From: Vondammii sp040505895
GTDB taxonomy: Bacteria > Pseudomonadota > Gammaproteobacteria > Chromatiales > Chromatiaceae
Assembly: GCA_040505895.1 (NCBI GenBank)
Contig: JBEVXU010000012.1
Location: 248,001 to 312,000, forward strand
Reading direction: 5' to 3'
DNA: 64,000 bases
Positions 33,348 to 41,835 of the stretch are shown here, one piece after another (positions within the stretch are counted from its first letter, which is position 1; each line of letters opens with the position of its first letter). Made by a program: the position numbers and the translations under genes. The notes under the pieces were generated by a model. That model ran no database searches and had not been told where the DNA came from. It worked only from the letters and a program-made list of their open reading frames with translations.

Positions 33348-36300
33348 TTAGCGCTGTATATACCAATAGACTCGCCCTTTTGACATGCTTCCCCCACCCG
33401 TCGCTGTTGGCGAGGCGCTTTCGATAGGTGATTCAGGTGACGAACCGATGACAAACGGAACGGTACTTCCATCATCCAGGGTCACCATTCCGGCAATTGG
33501 AGATGGCGGTAATCCTCCACCGGCGATCTCCTGGTAACGCTCATCAACACCTTCAACGACACCGGATGCGTTGGTGTAGTCGACGTTGTACACCCGTGCC
33601 GTACCCAGATTGGATGTACAAGAGCCTGCGACCGGCACTGCGGGGGTATGCGTGCTGAAGGTGACCGCCCCAAAAACCGTGATCGCCGAGGTCACCACCT
33701 GTTCACCCGTATCCATGGCCAAATACCACCCTTTCTTCCCCGCCAGATCGCTTTCACTCGGGTCACTGGTTGTAGTAATGGCATAAAGGGAATCGGTACA
33801 GATAATATCGCTGCCGCAAGTCGCGTTCTCCGATGAAAGCCAACTTGTATCAGCAGGCTGGTCCTTAATCATGAAAAAGCGATTACTGACATCACCGGAA
33901 GCCACATAGCCATCGAGGGGCTTCTCACGGTCCCCTGAGCCGATCAGCAATACATAGGAGCTGCCATCCCACACCACATCGGGGCCAAACATGAATTTGC
34001 GGTTTGCGGTACATGTTGATGGTGTACTGCAACCGAGGGAGGCGATCTTGGTGATGGTCCAGTTCGCTGGAGTTGTAGTTGAAAATTCGCTGTTTGCATC
34101 CACACCGGAGAGGCGATAGATATTTCCTCCCAGGTCAGCGGCATAGGCGTATTTGACCGGACCCCAGGTATCAGTGGCATCATCAAAATCACGGACGAGA
34201 AAAACATCACCCACCACACCCCGGTCGGTATCAAAGGACTTCACTGGAGCACCGGTATCGGCATCCAGTATGTAGATTTTATCGCCCTTGTTGCTGGAGG
34301 TGCAGCTGTGATTTGCACCTCCAGCTGTCAGTGAGTCATCATCCTCGCAGGTATCATAACCGCCGCTCATAATCAGCAGGGGATTGAGGTGGCCGCTTGT
34401 AGCGTAGCCAGACGCTGTAAATACCATCGGCGCTGACCAAGTCTGCCCTATGCCGGTAAAGCCGCTGCTGCAGTCCGCATCACTCACGGTGCCAGTGGTT
34501 GGGAAGTTATTCGGGCACCCTTTTTTCCACTTCAGGAATGCTGCTGCCGGAGTGGTGACATCGAAAGCGTAAACCACCCGTCCACCGCGCCGCATGGTGG
34601 CGTATATCCATGTCTTGACGCCAGCTATTAAAGTGGGTTCCCCCCGGTATGCCGTCACTGTGCCATCCACACCATAGGGTTTGGGCAGGGGTGCCGGTGA
34701 AGTGGTGGCGTTACCGAAATAGTCGATCTGAACCGTATTATCGCGGATACGTTTGATGTAACCGAAGAACTCCGGTGGCACGAATGACCAGAGCTCTTCG
34801 CCGGCAGCCACACTATCGATAGCGGCGCTACGGTTACCGTTTATGGCGTGTAGTAGCCCGTCGTTGCCGCCGTAATAAACCACCACCTGCGGCGCAGCAT
34901 CTGTGCCGTAGTTGATCGCCACGGGGCGTGAATGGACCACGTCACCATGGGCGGAGGGACGCCCTTCATCAGTGGTGATGCTGTTGGGTTTCTCATCATC
35001 GACATCCAATCCCTTCTGCCAGTTGATCAGTTCATCCCGCTCAGCGGTGCTGCCTGCACCGAGTAGGGCCTGGGTAGCGACGCTGCTGTCAAAGTCGACC
35101 CACGAAGTGCAGGAGGCGAAGGTGGCGGAGCAGGTTTTAACCGTCCGTGTGGTGGCGGCGCCACGCAGTTTGTAGGCCTGTGCCCCCTTCTCCACGATGG
35201 GGCCATCTGGATAGTTGGATCCTTCCGCGTCTGCCACAGCCAGGCACTCACGCTGAGGTCTGAATGCCCAGTAATCATCGGTGCTGGTCGGTGTCCAGAA
35301 GCTCCTGGCACACTCCGTAACAAACCCTGTTTGACTATTGATTGCCCCGGTGTCGTCGGCATCCAGCAGTTTCAATGCATTATCGACCATCCCAAGCTTG
35401 TACTGCTTCATGTTGCCCATCCACCGGGGCATGGCACCATCATCGGGGCGGAACATCCCGACATAGACCTGGTTGAGATAGGTTCCTTGAGTATTGACGC
35501 TCACCGGTAGACTGACCGAGGCAAATACACTGTTGACCGAGAGGATCTCTGAAAAGATCGTATCAAACGCACCACTGATTTCAGCACCGCCCGCGCCCGA
35601 ACTGACATCGAAATACTTTCCCCCGCTGACGTCCTTCATGCTTTTGAGCAGCGCCGTCCACCCCGGTCCCTGACCGGTGAGTACCTTATCTACATCCACC
35701 GTATAAGTTGTCACGTTGAGCTCACTCTTCATGAATTTCGCCCACTCATCGCTGGGGTTACCCTGGGAACCTGTGGGTGAAATAGGAATCTCCGTTGTGC
35801 TACCGCCTGCCGCACTCAGCATGTTGTTCGCAATCGTATCGTCGCTATTACTCTCCTGGTTGGATCCATTGCTGACGTAGATAATGTAGTTCTTGCCACA
35901 GAAGTTTGCGGGAATGGGGCTGTTGTAGGTGCTGGCGTTGAAAGAGTCCAGGGCATTTCCCGTTAGGGCATAAATCGCCTGCATGGCGGTCTTTGATTCC
36001 GCCGTATAGGTATTGTTTTTCCAATCGAAGCCGGTGTTGCCGGTATAATCCGTTTTAACCTTGCCATTTCCCGCATAAACAGCGCCACCAGCGAAGTAGC
36101 GATACGCCTCGGCCATCTGCAAGCCCGATTTGCCGCCATTACCCTTGTCATCTCCAACGTCAAAACGGTTGAACATCTCCGCATATAGCGCCTTATTTGT
36201 TGTATCCATGGGGCGGATCGCCGCCCGTATGTAGCCACCCTTAGTATTGTTGTTCGGGTTGCCGGTTTCGTTGGCGAGCATAACGCCCACGTTGAACTTG

Positions 36301-36533
36301 GCCGTGCCGTCGTCATTTTCTGCCATATTGGTGAAAGTACTGACCAGTACCGCCATTTCATTGGTGAATGCCGTATTCCAGTTTGCCGTGTTATCCACCA
36401 TGAACAGCACGTTGGGAGTAGATGTTGTATCGGGTGGCAGGCCAACGAATAGGTCAACATCTTCCGCCGATACGGTCGCATTGAAAGAGAGCGCAAGCGC
36501 TGCCAGAAAGTAGTGACAAAAACGGTTTCTCAT
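33348..36533 (-). CDS. pilY1: Type IV pilus tip adhesin/assembly protein PilY1
   Basis: A 1061-residue exported protein. The signal peptide is FCHYFLAALALSFNATVSA. The N-terminal half resembles a von Willebrand A domain (NVLFMVDNTANWN strand with a DxTxx-like MIDAS, and later NFCGKNYIIYVSNGSNQE). The C-terminal half is the PilY1 beta-propeller: VYYGGNDGLLHAING, IYATMRRGGRVVYAFDV and YAADLGGNIYRLSGVD. The DFDDATDTWGP loop may bind calcium. PilY1 sits at the pilus tip with the minor pilins, controls retraction and mediates attachment and surface sensing. It lies 23 bases after pilX. Confidence 0.95.
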   Translation of the reverse strand: MRNRFCHYFLAALALSFNATVSAEDVDLFVGLPPDTTSTPNVLFMVDNTANWNTAFTNEMAVLVSTFTNMAENDDGTAKFNVGVMLANETGNPNNNTKGGYIRAAIRPMDTTNKALYAEMFNRFDVGDDKGNGGKSGLQMAEAYRYFAGGAVYAGNGKVKTDYTGNTGFDWKNNTYTAESKTAMQAIYALTGNALDSFNASTYNSPIPANFCGKNYIIYVSNGSNQESNSDDTIANNMLSAAGGSTTEIPISPTGSQGNPSDEWAKFMKSELNVTTYTVDVDKVLTGQGPGWTALLKSMKDVSGGKYFDVSSGAGGAEISGAFDTIFSEILSVNSVFASVSLPVSVNTQGTYLNQVYVGMFRPDDGAMPRWMGNMKQYKLGMVDNALKLLDADDTGAINSQTGFVTECARSFWTPTSTDDYWAFRPQRECLAVADAEGSNYPDGPIVEKGAQAYKLRGAATTRTVKTCSATFASCTSWVDFDSSVATQALLGAGSTAERDELINWQKGLDVDDEKPNSITTDEGRPSAHGDVVHSRPVAINYGTDAAPQVVVYYGGNDGLLHAINGNRSAAIDSVAAGEELWSFVPPEFFGYIKRIRDNTVQIDYFGNATTSPAPLPKPYGVDGTVTAYRGEPTLIAGVKTWIYATMRRGGRVVYAFDVTTPAAAFLKWKKGCPNNFPTTGTVSDADCSSGFTGIGQTWSAPMVFTASGYATSGHLNPLLIMSGGYDTCEDDDSLTAGGANHSCTSSNKGDKIYILDADTGAPVKSFDTDRGVVGDVFLVRDFDDATDTWGPVKYAYAADLGGNIYRLSGVDANSEFSTTTPANWTITKIASLGCSTPSTCTANRKFMFGPDVVWDGSSYVLLIGSGDREKPLDGYVASGDVSNRFFMIKDQPADTSWLSSENATCGSDIICTDSLYAITTTSDPSESDLAGKKGWYLAMDTGEQVVTSAITVFGAVTFSTHTPAVPVAGSCTSNLGTARVYNVDYTNASGVVEGVDERYQEIAGGGLPPSPIAGMVTLDDGSTVPFVIGSSPESPIESASPTATGGGSMSKGRVYWYIQR

Positions 36534-36556
36534 AACAATTCTCCATAAAGCCTGGG

Positions 36557-37048
36557 CTATGGACAGACGCTATTCTTCTCGGCCTCGGTAAGAAGCACAC
36601 GAACACCGGAGCGAACCCGTGCCGACGCCCCGCTCACAGGATCAGATACGGTGGCATCAAGCTCCCATACCGTGTTCCAATCAGCGGATCCTGCCATTGC
36701 CGGAAGCGAGATACTGCTGGGAGCGCTGCTGCCCGCAGTCGTCGCGCCGATACAATCCGGCTGAGCAATACTTACACTGTAATCGGTGGTACCACTGTTA
36801 TCGATATCGATAGTGATCTCTTCCGCGGCGGGGGCATCGGTGAAGGGTGAACCCAGCACCTGTTCTATCGACGCGTTCGCTGCAGCAACGGCTTCCTGCC
36901 GAAACTGCACATTTCCAACAGATTTAAGGTTAGTCGTGCTCATGATAAAAGAGGTGGTGGCCATGAGGGTGGTCATTACCAGCATGAGAAGACCCACCAC
37001 CAATACGGCGCCGACCTCTTTTCTCAACTTCATGGCGTTGTAGTTCAT
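36557..37048 (-). CDS. pilX: Type IV minor pilin assembly protein PilX
   Basis: A 163-residue protein. RKEVGAVLVVGLLMLVMTTLMA is the PilX N-terminal segment: a Gly before a hydrophobic helix without the usual Glu+5, as is common in PilX. SMSTTNL-like and FRQEAVAAANASIEQVL stretches follow (FRQEAVAAANASIE is the typical one). PilX primes pilus assembly with PilV, PilW and PilY1. Its start overlaps the pilW stop by 4 bases (translational coupling). The C-terminal part is short and ends VLLTEAEKNSVCP. Confidence 0.88.
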   Translation of the reverse strand: MNYNAMKLRKEVGAVLVVGLLMLVMTTLMATTSFIMSTTNLKSVGNVQFRQEAVAAANASIEQVLGSPFTDAPAAEEITIDIDNSGTTDYSVSIAQPDCIGATTAGSSAPSSISLPAMAGSADWNTVWELDATVSDPVSGASARVRSGVRVLLTEAEKNSVCP

Positions 37049-38196
37049 GGCGTCTCCCTCCGGCCTGAAATATTATTCAGGCGCACGGTGGTGGAAAAAA
37101 CATGGCGTTTGAAACTGTCATTGAAAGGCCCAAGGGTGGTGCCACCCAGAGTGTAGGTTTTGCTGTCTGTATACCCGGTGGAGAACTGTGGTGCGCGGGC
37201 AAGCACATACAGCTTGGCGGCGACCACATTCGTCAACTGTGCCGCTGTGCAAGGCGAAGCTGTTGTGCAACGAACAAAGGCGCCATCCGCCGCTCCATCG
37301 CCACGGTTGGTCGGGGTGTGTTTGTTGCTTATATCGGTCCAGGCGACTGCGGCAGAGTAGTCTACCGCCGCCCCTGTCTTGCTGAGGCTGTCGATACCAA
37401 ACTCCACCCGAAAGCCCTCAACGCCTTCAATCAGGGGCACCGCCGCCTGGTGGGCCAGAGTGGATGCCGAGAGACTGAATTCCGAACGCATCAGGGTGGG
37501 AGTGCCGTCCCCAACCGTACTCGCGTAATCACGGATATAGTAGATATGGGATATAAACTTGCGCTTATCGGCCACCGTAGTGCAGTCGCGGTTGGTTAAG
37601 GTGTATCCCGAGGTATCCAGGACATAGGGATCCGGGCTGGCGGTGCAATTGGTGGATTGGAAATAGAGCTCTCCCGAGGTATCCGCCTCACAGTTGGTCT
37701 CACCGGGTACACAGGTATTCACATGGCGCACAACCAGGACATCGGTATCGGCAAGTTTGTTCACCAGCAGTGACGTGCAGACAGCGGCTGTATCGTAACT
37801 CTGTACAGGTATACCGATCAGGTTGGTCTTATATGCACTGTTCCAGTTGGCTGTACTGTACGTCAAACAAGGATCGGGAATCGCCGTGGGGGTGTCGCCA
37901 GGTGCAGTCGTGGTGGTCAGGTCATCGAAATCAGGAATATACCCGCCCCAGAACCCGGCATGCACCAAGTCACTTTCCAGCAACTGAATGGTGAAGCGGC
38001 CGTTTTCAATCAATATATTGGTCTTGGCCAACTCCTTGTTATTACGGCTGAGATTGACAAACAGGGTCATCAGCGCCGCCATAATAGTTAATCCCAGAGC
38101 GATAGCAATCATCAGCTCGACCAGGGAAAAACCACGTTTTGATCGAAGTCCGTGATGGTTGATGCGCTTTGAAGTGGGGTGTGACATGGTGTTCAT
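37045..38196 (-). CDS. pilW: Type IV minor pilin PilW
   Basis: A protein of about 383 residues with a long prepilin leader (MNTMSHPTSKRINHHGLRSKRG) and a mature start FSLVELMIAIALGLTIMA, with Glu at +5. NGRFTIQLLESDLVHAGFWG is the PilW family stretch. The large C-terminal domain has several Cys and includes VEGFRVEFGID. The start ATG 38196 overlaps the pilV stop (TGATG), which decides against the earlier in-frame ATG at 38241. It belongs to the priming complex of the type IV pilus. Confidence 0.92.
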   Translation of the reverse strand: MNTMSHPTSKRINHHGLRSKRGFSLVELMIAIALGLTIMAALMTLFVNLSRNNKELAKTNILIENGRFTIQLLESDLVHAGFWGGYIPDFDDLTTTTAPGDTPTAIPDPCLTYSTANWNSAYKTNLIGIPVQSYDTAAVCTSLLVNKLADTDVLVVRHVNTCVPGETNCEADTSGELYFQSTNCTASPDPYVLDTSGYTLTNRDCTTVADKRKFISHIYYIRDYASTVGDGTPTLMRSEFSLSASTLAHQAAVPLIEGVEGFRVEFGIDSLSKTGAAVDYSAAVAWTDISNKHTPTNRGDGAADGAFVRCTTASPCTAAQLTNVVAAKLYVLARAPQFSTGYTDSKTYTLGGTTLGPFNDSFKRHVFSTTVRLNNISGRRETP

Positions 38197-38765
38197 CACA
38201 AAGTGGCATTTCTGACAATGGTGGTTACGGCCCGTCGGCACAAATCATTTATGCAGGATGAACCGGTCGCTCCGTTATAAAGATTTTGTCCGCAACTAAC
38301 GCTGGCAGGGGGGGCGGTGACAGGCGACAGGCCCTGCCAGGCGACGGTGACCATGTAGGCGCCCGCAGAGATACTTTCCACGCACCCTCTGGCACCCACC
38401 ATCGCTCCTACACGATTTCCTCCACTCACCTCAGCCACACCCTGCAGGGCATCACACCATTCCGCAGTGTCACGCTCCTGCCTGGTCGATGAGCTTGTTG
38501 AGCAGGTCATGCTGGCACCGAGGGGCGAAGTGGTCACATAGGCGGTGGCATCATACCGATTAGCGGCAATGCGGCCGGTCATATCGTTGAGCAGTATCAG
38601 CGCCTGGGAGCGCTGGTAGGACTCCATTTCCGACAGCTGCATCTGCGTCTGTAGTGCGGCCACGCCCAAAAGCCCAAGCGCCAACACCACCAGAGTGACC
38701 AGCACCTCGATCATGGTTGTGCCTGACTGCTTGTGATGGGCAGCAATAGTCCAGAGCATTGGCAT
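38196..38765 (-). CDS. pilV: Type IV minor pilin PilV
   Basis: A 189-residue prepilin. HHKQSG precedes the processed helix TTMIEVLVTLVVLALGLLG with Glu at +5; Thr instead of Phe at +1 is normal for PilV. AALQTQMQLSEMESYQRSQAL and LLNDMTGRIAANR are typical PilV stretches. The C-terminal domain holds Cys pairs (MTCSTSSS, WCDALQG, CGQN, CINDLCRRA). The start follows the pilE stop directly (TGAATG... on the minus strand). Part of the minor-pilin priming complex. Confidence 0.92.
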   Translation of the reverse strand: MPMLWTIAAHHKQSGTTMIEVLVTLVVLALGLLGVAALQTQMQLSEMESYQRSQALILLNDMTGRIAANRYDATAYVTTSPLGASMTCSTSSSTRQERDTAEWCDALQGVAEVSGGNRVGAMVGARGCVESISAGAYMVTVAWQGLSPVTAPPASVSCGQNLYNGATGSSCINDLCRRAVTTIVRNATL

Positions 38766-39143
38766 TCACCACTTGTCCGCGGGGGTTTTTACGCCGGCGC
38801 TGTCCAGGCTGAGATTGCCATCACCGGCCTGTCCACCGATGGCGGTAAAATTGATGGTAAAAGCAGGGGGTGTGGCAACTACCGTGATGGTGTAGCTATA
38901 GCTCGTTGCCACCTCAGTGGACAAGGTGTAACCAATGGCTGTTTCGTCACCATAGGCCCTGTTGGCCAGAAGATACTGCTGTTCAAAATTGGCAATCTCC
39001 ATCATCTCCGCCTGTGCGGCAACACGATTGCTCCTAACGACATACTGCCTATAGCTTGGTAGAGCGATGGATGCCAATATGCCAATAATAGCTACTGTGA
39101 TCATCAACTCCACTAAGGTAAAACCAGCAATCCTATTCTTCAT
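38766..39143 (-). CDS. pilE: Type IV pilin PilE-like
   Basis: A 125-residue prepilin. The leader MKNRIAG is followed by FTLVELMITVAIIGILASIALPSYRQYV, of which the first 12 residues carry the Gly/Phe cleavage site and Glu+5. EIANFEQQYLLANRAYG is a PilE minor-pilin mark. Its short length and position before pilV suggest it is the minor pilin PilE of the fimU-pilVWXY1E type cluster rather than the major pilin PilA. It heads the operon, with AGGCGG before the ATG. The gene order E-V-W-X-Y1-fimT differs from the Pseudomonas order. Confidence 0.88.
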   Translation of the reverse strand: MKNRIAGFTLVELMITVAIIGILASIALPSYRQYVVRSNRVAAQAEMMEIANFEQQYLLANRAYGDETAIGYTLSTEVATSYSYTITVVATPPAFTINFTAIGGQAGDGNLSLDSAGVKTPADKW

Positions 39144-39788
39144 TACCGCCTGGCTCCCACCAAGATCCCTTTACTAATCTTCATTTCAGCCTCCTGCAAT
39201 CGCTTCAACAGCTTTCATAGTAAATTAATAGCAGAAACCACAGTTATTTGTAGGAAAAGTGGCGAGTGGTGCGTATAAACCGACAGGCGGTCAGGTCAAG
39301 GATAATTTAGGATTAATAAAAGAGGGAAATAGGAGTTAATGTTTCAGTATATGTATTCCTAGTGATATATATATCACTGTTTTAACGTATTATTCCGAGG
39401 GGATTAGGCGTTTTACCACGGGTTAAGCGGAAAGCAATGGAGTAGAAAATAGGCGGGTTTAAATAACTATTAAAGAACACCATTAAAATGCTATTTTAAT
39501 GGTGTCGTAGGCCAAATTCAGGGCCGGCCCATCTCATCCATGTGGTCACAAAGTTCCTCCAATATTGTGTTGCTTTTGAAGGGGAGCAACCTACCAATCG
39601 CCTTAGCCATAACGTACCCCGGTAAGAGATAAATATCTGCAAGCGCCACCCGTTTCCATCAAGGCGATTTTCAGGAATATAGTGCATAGCCGGTTTATGA
39701 AAAGAGACAAAAACTTCTAAGAGAGATTGGTCTATTCTTCAATGGGAAGATCCGCAACGACAAACAGACACCCCCCAGAGTATGCGCC
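39144..39788. other. Intergenic region upstream of pilE with two palindromes
   Basis: A 645-base AT-rich gap between divergent genes. It contains a perfect 18-bp palindrome AGTGATATATATATCACT (39361-39378). It also has a 12-bp perfect stem with a 3-base loop at 39478-39504, the left arm being CACCATTAAAAT. A TTGCA with a weak -24-like TG five bases before it lies near 39200 on the minus strand. The 63-codon open frame at 39496-39687 (minus) has no recognisable relatives and no good ribosome site. Confidence 0.5.
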
Positions 39789-40643
39789 ATGAAAAAAGCA
39801 CCCTTTCATTACCTGCCGATAATCGGCATCACTTTTACCCTTCTGCTGACGGCATGCGACCCCATTACACTGCCTGTAAGAGACGATGCTCCCCTGAGCG
39901 AAGAGACTAGGCAACACTACAGAATGGGCCTGAGGTACACCAACGGCACAGATGTACCTCAGAACTACGGAAAAGCAGCGGACCTGTTTAAAGAAGCGGC
40001 TCTGGCAGGCCATATCGACGCACAGTACATGCTCGGCATTGCCCACTCAACCGGGCGTGGTGTGGGAGTGAACCAGCGTAAGGCTGTCCACTGGTTTGAA
40101 AAAGCAGCCGCTAAGGGGCAGAAACGAGCTCAGTACCAGTTGGGTGAGAGCTATATGAATGGCCGTGGTGCAGAGAAGGACAGCGCCTGGGGTGCGCGTT
40201 GGTACGGCCTATCTGCCAATCAGGGGCATACGCTGGCACAGCGCTCCCTGGGGGTGGCTTTTATCAAGGGGCTGGGAGTACCGGTAAATTTAATAAATGC
40301 GACCATCTGGTTAAGGCTTGCCGATAAATCGGGTGATGGTCTCGCCGGTAAACTGCTGCAGAAGATGCAACAAACTGTGGACAGTGAGAGTTATGGTGCC
40401 GCAATTACCCATACAGAAGCATGGCGGGCCAGAAAGATGGCTGGCTATGACAACAGACCAACTATCCGTTATCTACAGTACACCCTGTCGAAACTGGGCT
40501 ATCGGCCCGGATACGCTGACGGTATTCTCGGCCCCAAGACCAAAGATGCCGTTGGTCACTTTCTCGACAAGAACGGTCATGCTAATGATCTGACGCTGGA
40601 AGAGGTTATTGAACTGCTGCGAGAGGAATCCCCGTCACTCTGA
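39789..40643 (+). CDS. Sel1-repeat lipoprotein with C-terminal peptidoglycan-binding-like domain
   Basis: A 284-residue protein with a lipoprotein signal ending LLTAC (Cys about 22). Sel1-type repeats follow: DVPQNYGKAADLFKEAALAG, GVGVNQRKAVHWFEKAAAKG and AEKDSAWGARWYGLSANQG at about residues 50-165, a solenoid used for protein contacts. The C-terminal 60 or so residues (TIRYLQYTLSKLGYRPGYADGILGPKTKDAV, partly) match a PG_binding_1 domain. It is therefore likely an envelope protein that ties a partner to the cell wall. It stands alone after the pil region. Confidence 0.82.
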   Translation: MKKAPFHYLPIIGITFTLLLTACDPITLPVRDDAPLSEETRQHYRMGLRYTNGTDVPQNYGKAADLFKEAALAGHIDAQYMLGIAHSTGRGVGVNQRKAVHWFEKAAAKGQKRAQYQLGESYMNGRGAEKDSAWGARWYGLSANQGHTLAQRSLGVAFIKGLGVPVNLINATIWLRLADKSGDGLAGKLLQKMQQTVDSESYGAAITHTEAWRARKMAGYDNRPTIRYLQYTLSKLGYRPGYADGILGPKTKDAVGHFLDKNGHANDLTLEEVIELLREESPSL

Positions 40644-40653
40644 CTATTATTTA

Positions 40654-40804
40654 ACTGGCTCTGTACAATAACCCTGAAAACCATCCCGATGGAGATAAGG
40701 TTGCATTTGTAGGAGCGAACTTGTTCGCGATTGGCTCCGAGGCATGTTCTTCGCGAACAAGTTCGCTCCTACAATCAACTTCAGGATTATTGTACAGAGC
40801 CATT
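40654..40804. repeat. Family A MITE-like element, copy 3
   Basis: A 151-bp copy with ends ACTGGCTCTGTACAATAA and TTATTGTACAGAGCCATT, and a REP core GTAGGAGCGAACTTGTTCGCGA with its inverse GCGAACAAGTTCGCTCCTAC. The flanking 8-mers ATTATTTA and TAATTATC do not match, so no duplication is visible here. Confidence 0.8.
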
Positions 40805-40994
40805 TAATTATCCTGACATTCACATGCTGAGAGGTATGCAGGAGTGTAGGGTGTAAAAAGCGCAGCGTACTGCATCATTCCTGGTTCCCATGCCCCGCCT
40901 GGGAAGCCATACAGGTGTGTAATGAGAGCTCAATATGCGTTCCCACGCAATGCGTGGGAACGAGAAAGAGAAGAAGGGGGGTCGCTCCCTGATC

Positions 40995-41633
40995 TTATTC
41001 AGTAACCCCTGCAGTCTCGTCGAGGCCAAGCAGTTCATTGACCGCACTGACCACCTCATCAGTCACCTCTTTATTGGCTGCCTCGGCAAGCGCATCTGCA
41101 GCTGCCCGAGCCGCTTCATCGGCAGCATCACGCGCCGCTACAGCAGCATCCTGAAGTGCCTGGTTGGCCGGGTCTTCAGCTGCTGCAAGTTCGGCCTCAT
41201 CTGCCAGAGTTGCCAGCTCCTGCGAACCCAGGTAAGCCTGCTCATAGGCGGCGATCATACCCACTGCTGAGTTTGGAGCAGCATGCTCCCGGGCGTTAGC
41301 GGATGCATGGGCTGCATTCAGGCGTCCAAGGGAGCTGGCGATGGCTCCGTGATTGTTTCCACGTCCCCTGTCACCCTCATCGTTGCTCGAATGACCGAAT
41401 GCATTTCCCTTGCTTCCAGCATCGACAGCAGCATCAGAATGGCCGTAAGCGTTGCCATTGCCGTTACCACCTCCGTTACCATTCCCACCTCCTCCACCGC
41501 CGCCGCCTTTGGCTGCAGCATCAGAAAAACCCATAACGCCATTATCAACATCGGTAGTAAAGGGATTGATAAGCAACAGAGAGGCCAGCAGCGTCAGACC
41601 TGCGGTCTTGAGGATCAGTTTTGCAAACATCAT
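40995..41633 (-). CDS. Exported Gly/Asn- and Ala-rich low-complexity protein
   Basis: A protein of about 212 residues with a signal-like start (FAKLILKTAGLTLLASLLL). A Gly/Asn tract follows (KGGGGGGGGNGNGGG region, about residues 42-65), then HSDAAVDAGSKGNAFGHSSN. The second half is Ala-rich and helical (AARDAADEAARAAADALAEAA). I use ATG 41633, preceded by GGGAG; an in-frame upstream start at 41699 would put 22 residues before the signal. No catalytic motif is visible. Similar Gly-rich/Ala-rich exported proteins occur in gammaproteobacteria without a known role. The last codons read ELLGLDETAGVTE. Confidence 0.6.
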   Translation of the reverse strand: MMFAKLILKTAGLTLLASLLLINPFTTDVDNGVMGFSDAAAKGGGGGGGGNGNGGGNGNGNAYGHSDAAVDAGSKGNAFGHSSNDEGDRGRGNNHGAIASSLGRLNAAHASANAREHAAPNSAVGMIAAYEQAYLGSQELATLADEAELAAAEDPANQALQDAAVAARDAADEAARAAADALAEAANKEVTDEVVSAVNELLGLDETAGVTE

Positions 41634-41835
41634 AAACTCCCGGTAGCTAAAACAGGAAAAAACGGAGCGACAGCCACCTAACTGTAATTCTAGACTCAAC
41701 TTCTAGATTTGCAGCCCTATTTCTCCAATTCTCTCTATATATGTGATGCAGTATGCATTAGGTCGGAACAGCATTCCCGGTTACAGCGGAGCCTCCCAGT
41801 GATTAGCCCACATCCCACTTTCCCCTTGATAGTAT

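Noticed and set aside
39190..39215. Sigma54-like -24/-12 site upstream of pilE
   Set aside because: The -12 TTGCA is present, but the -24 block keeps only TG of TGGCAC; too weak to report as a promoter.
39496..39687. A 63-codon open frame on the minus strand upstream of pilE
   Set aside because: No Shine-Dalgarno sequence and no recognisable family; it could be a remnant of a larger gene but this cannot be supported.
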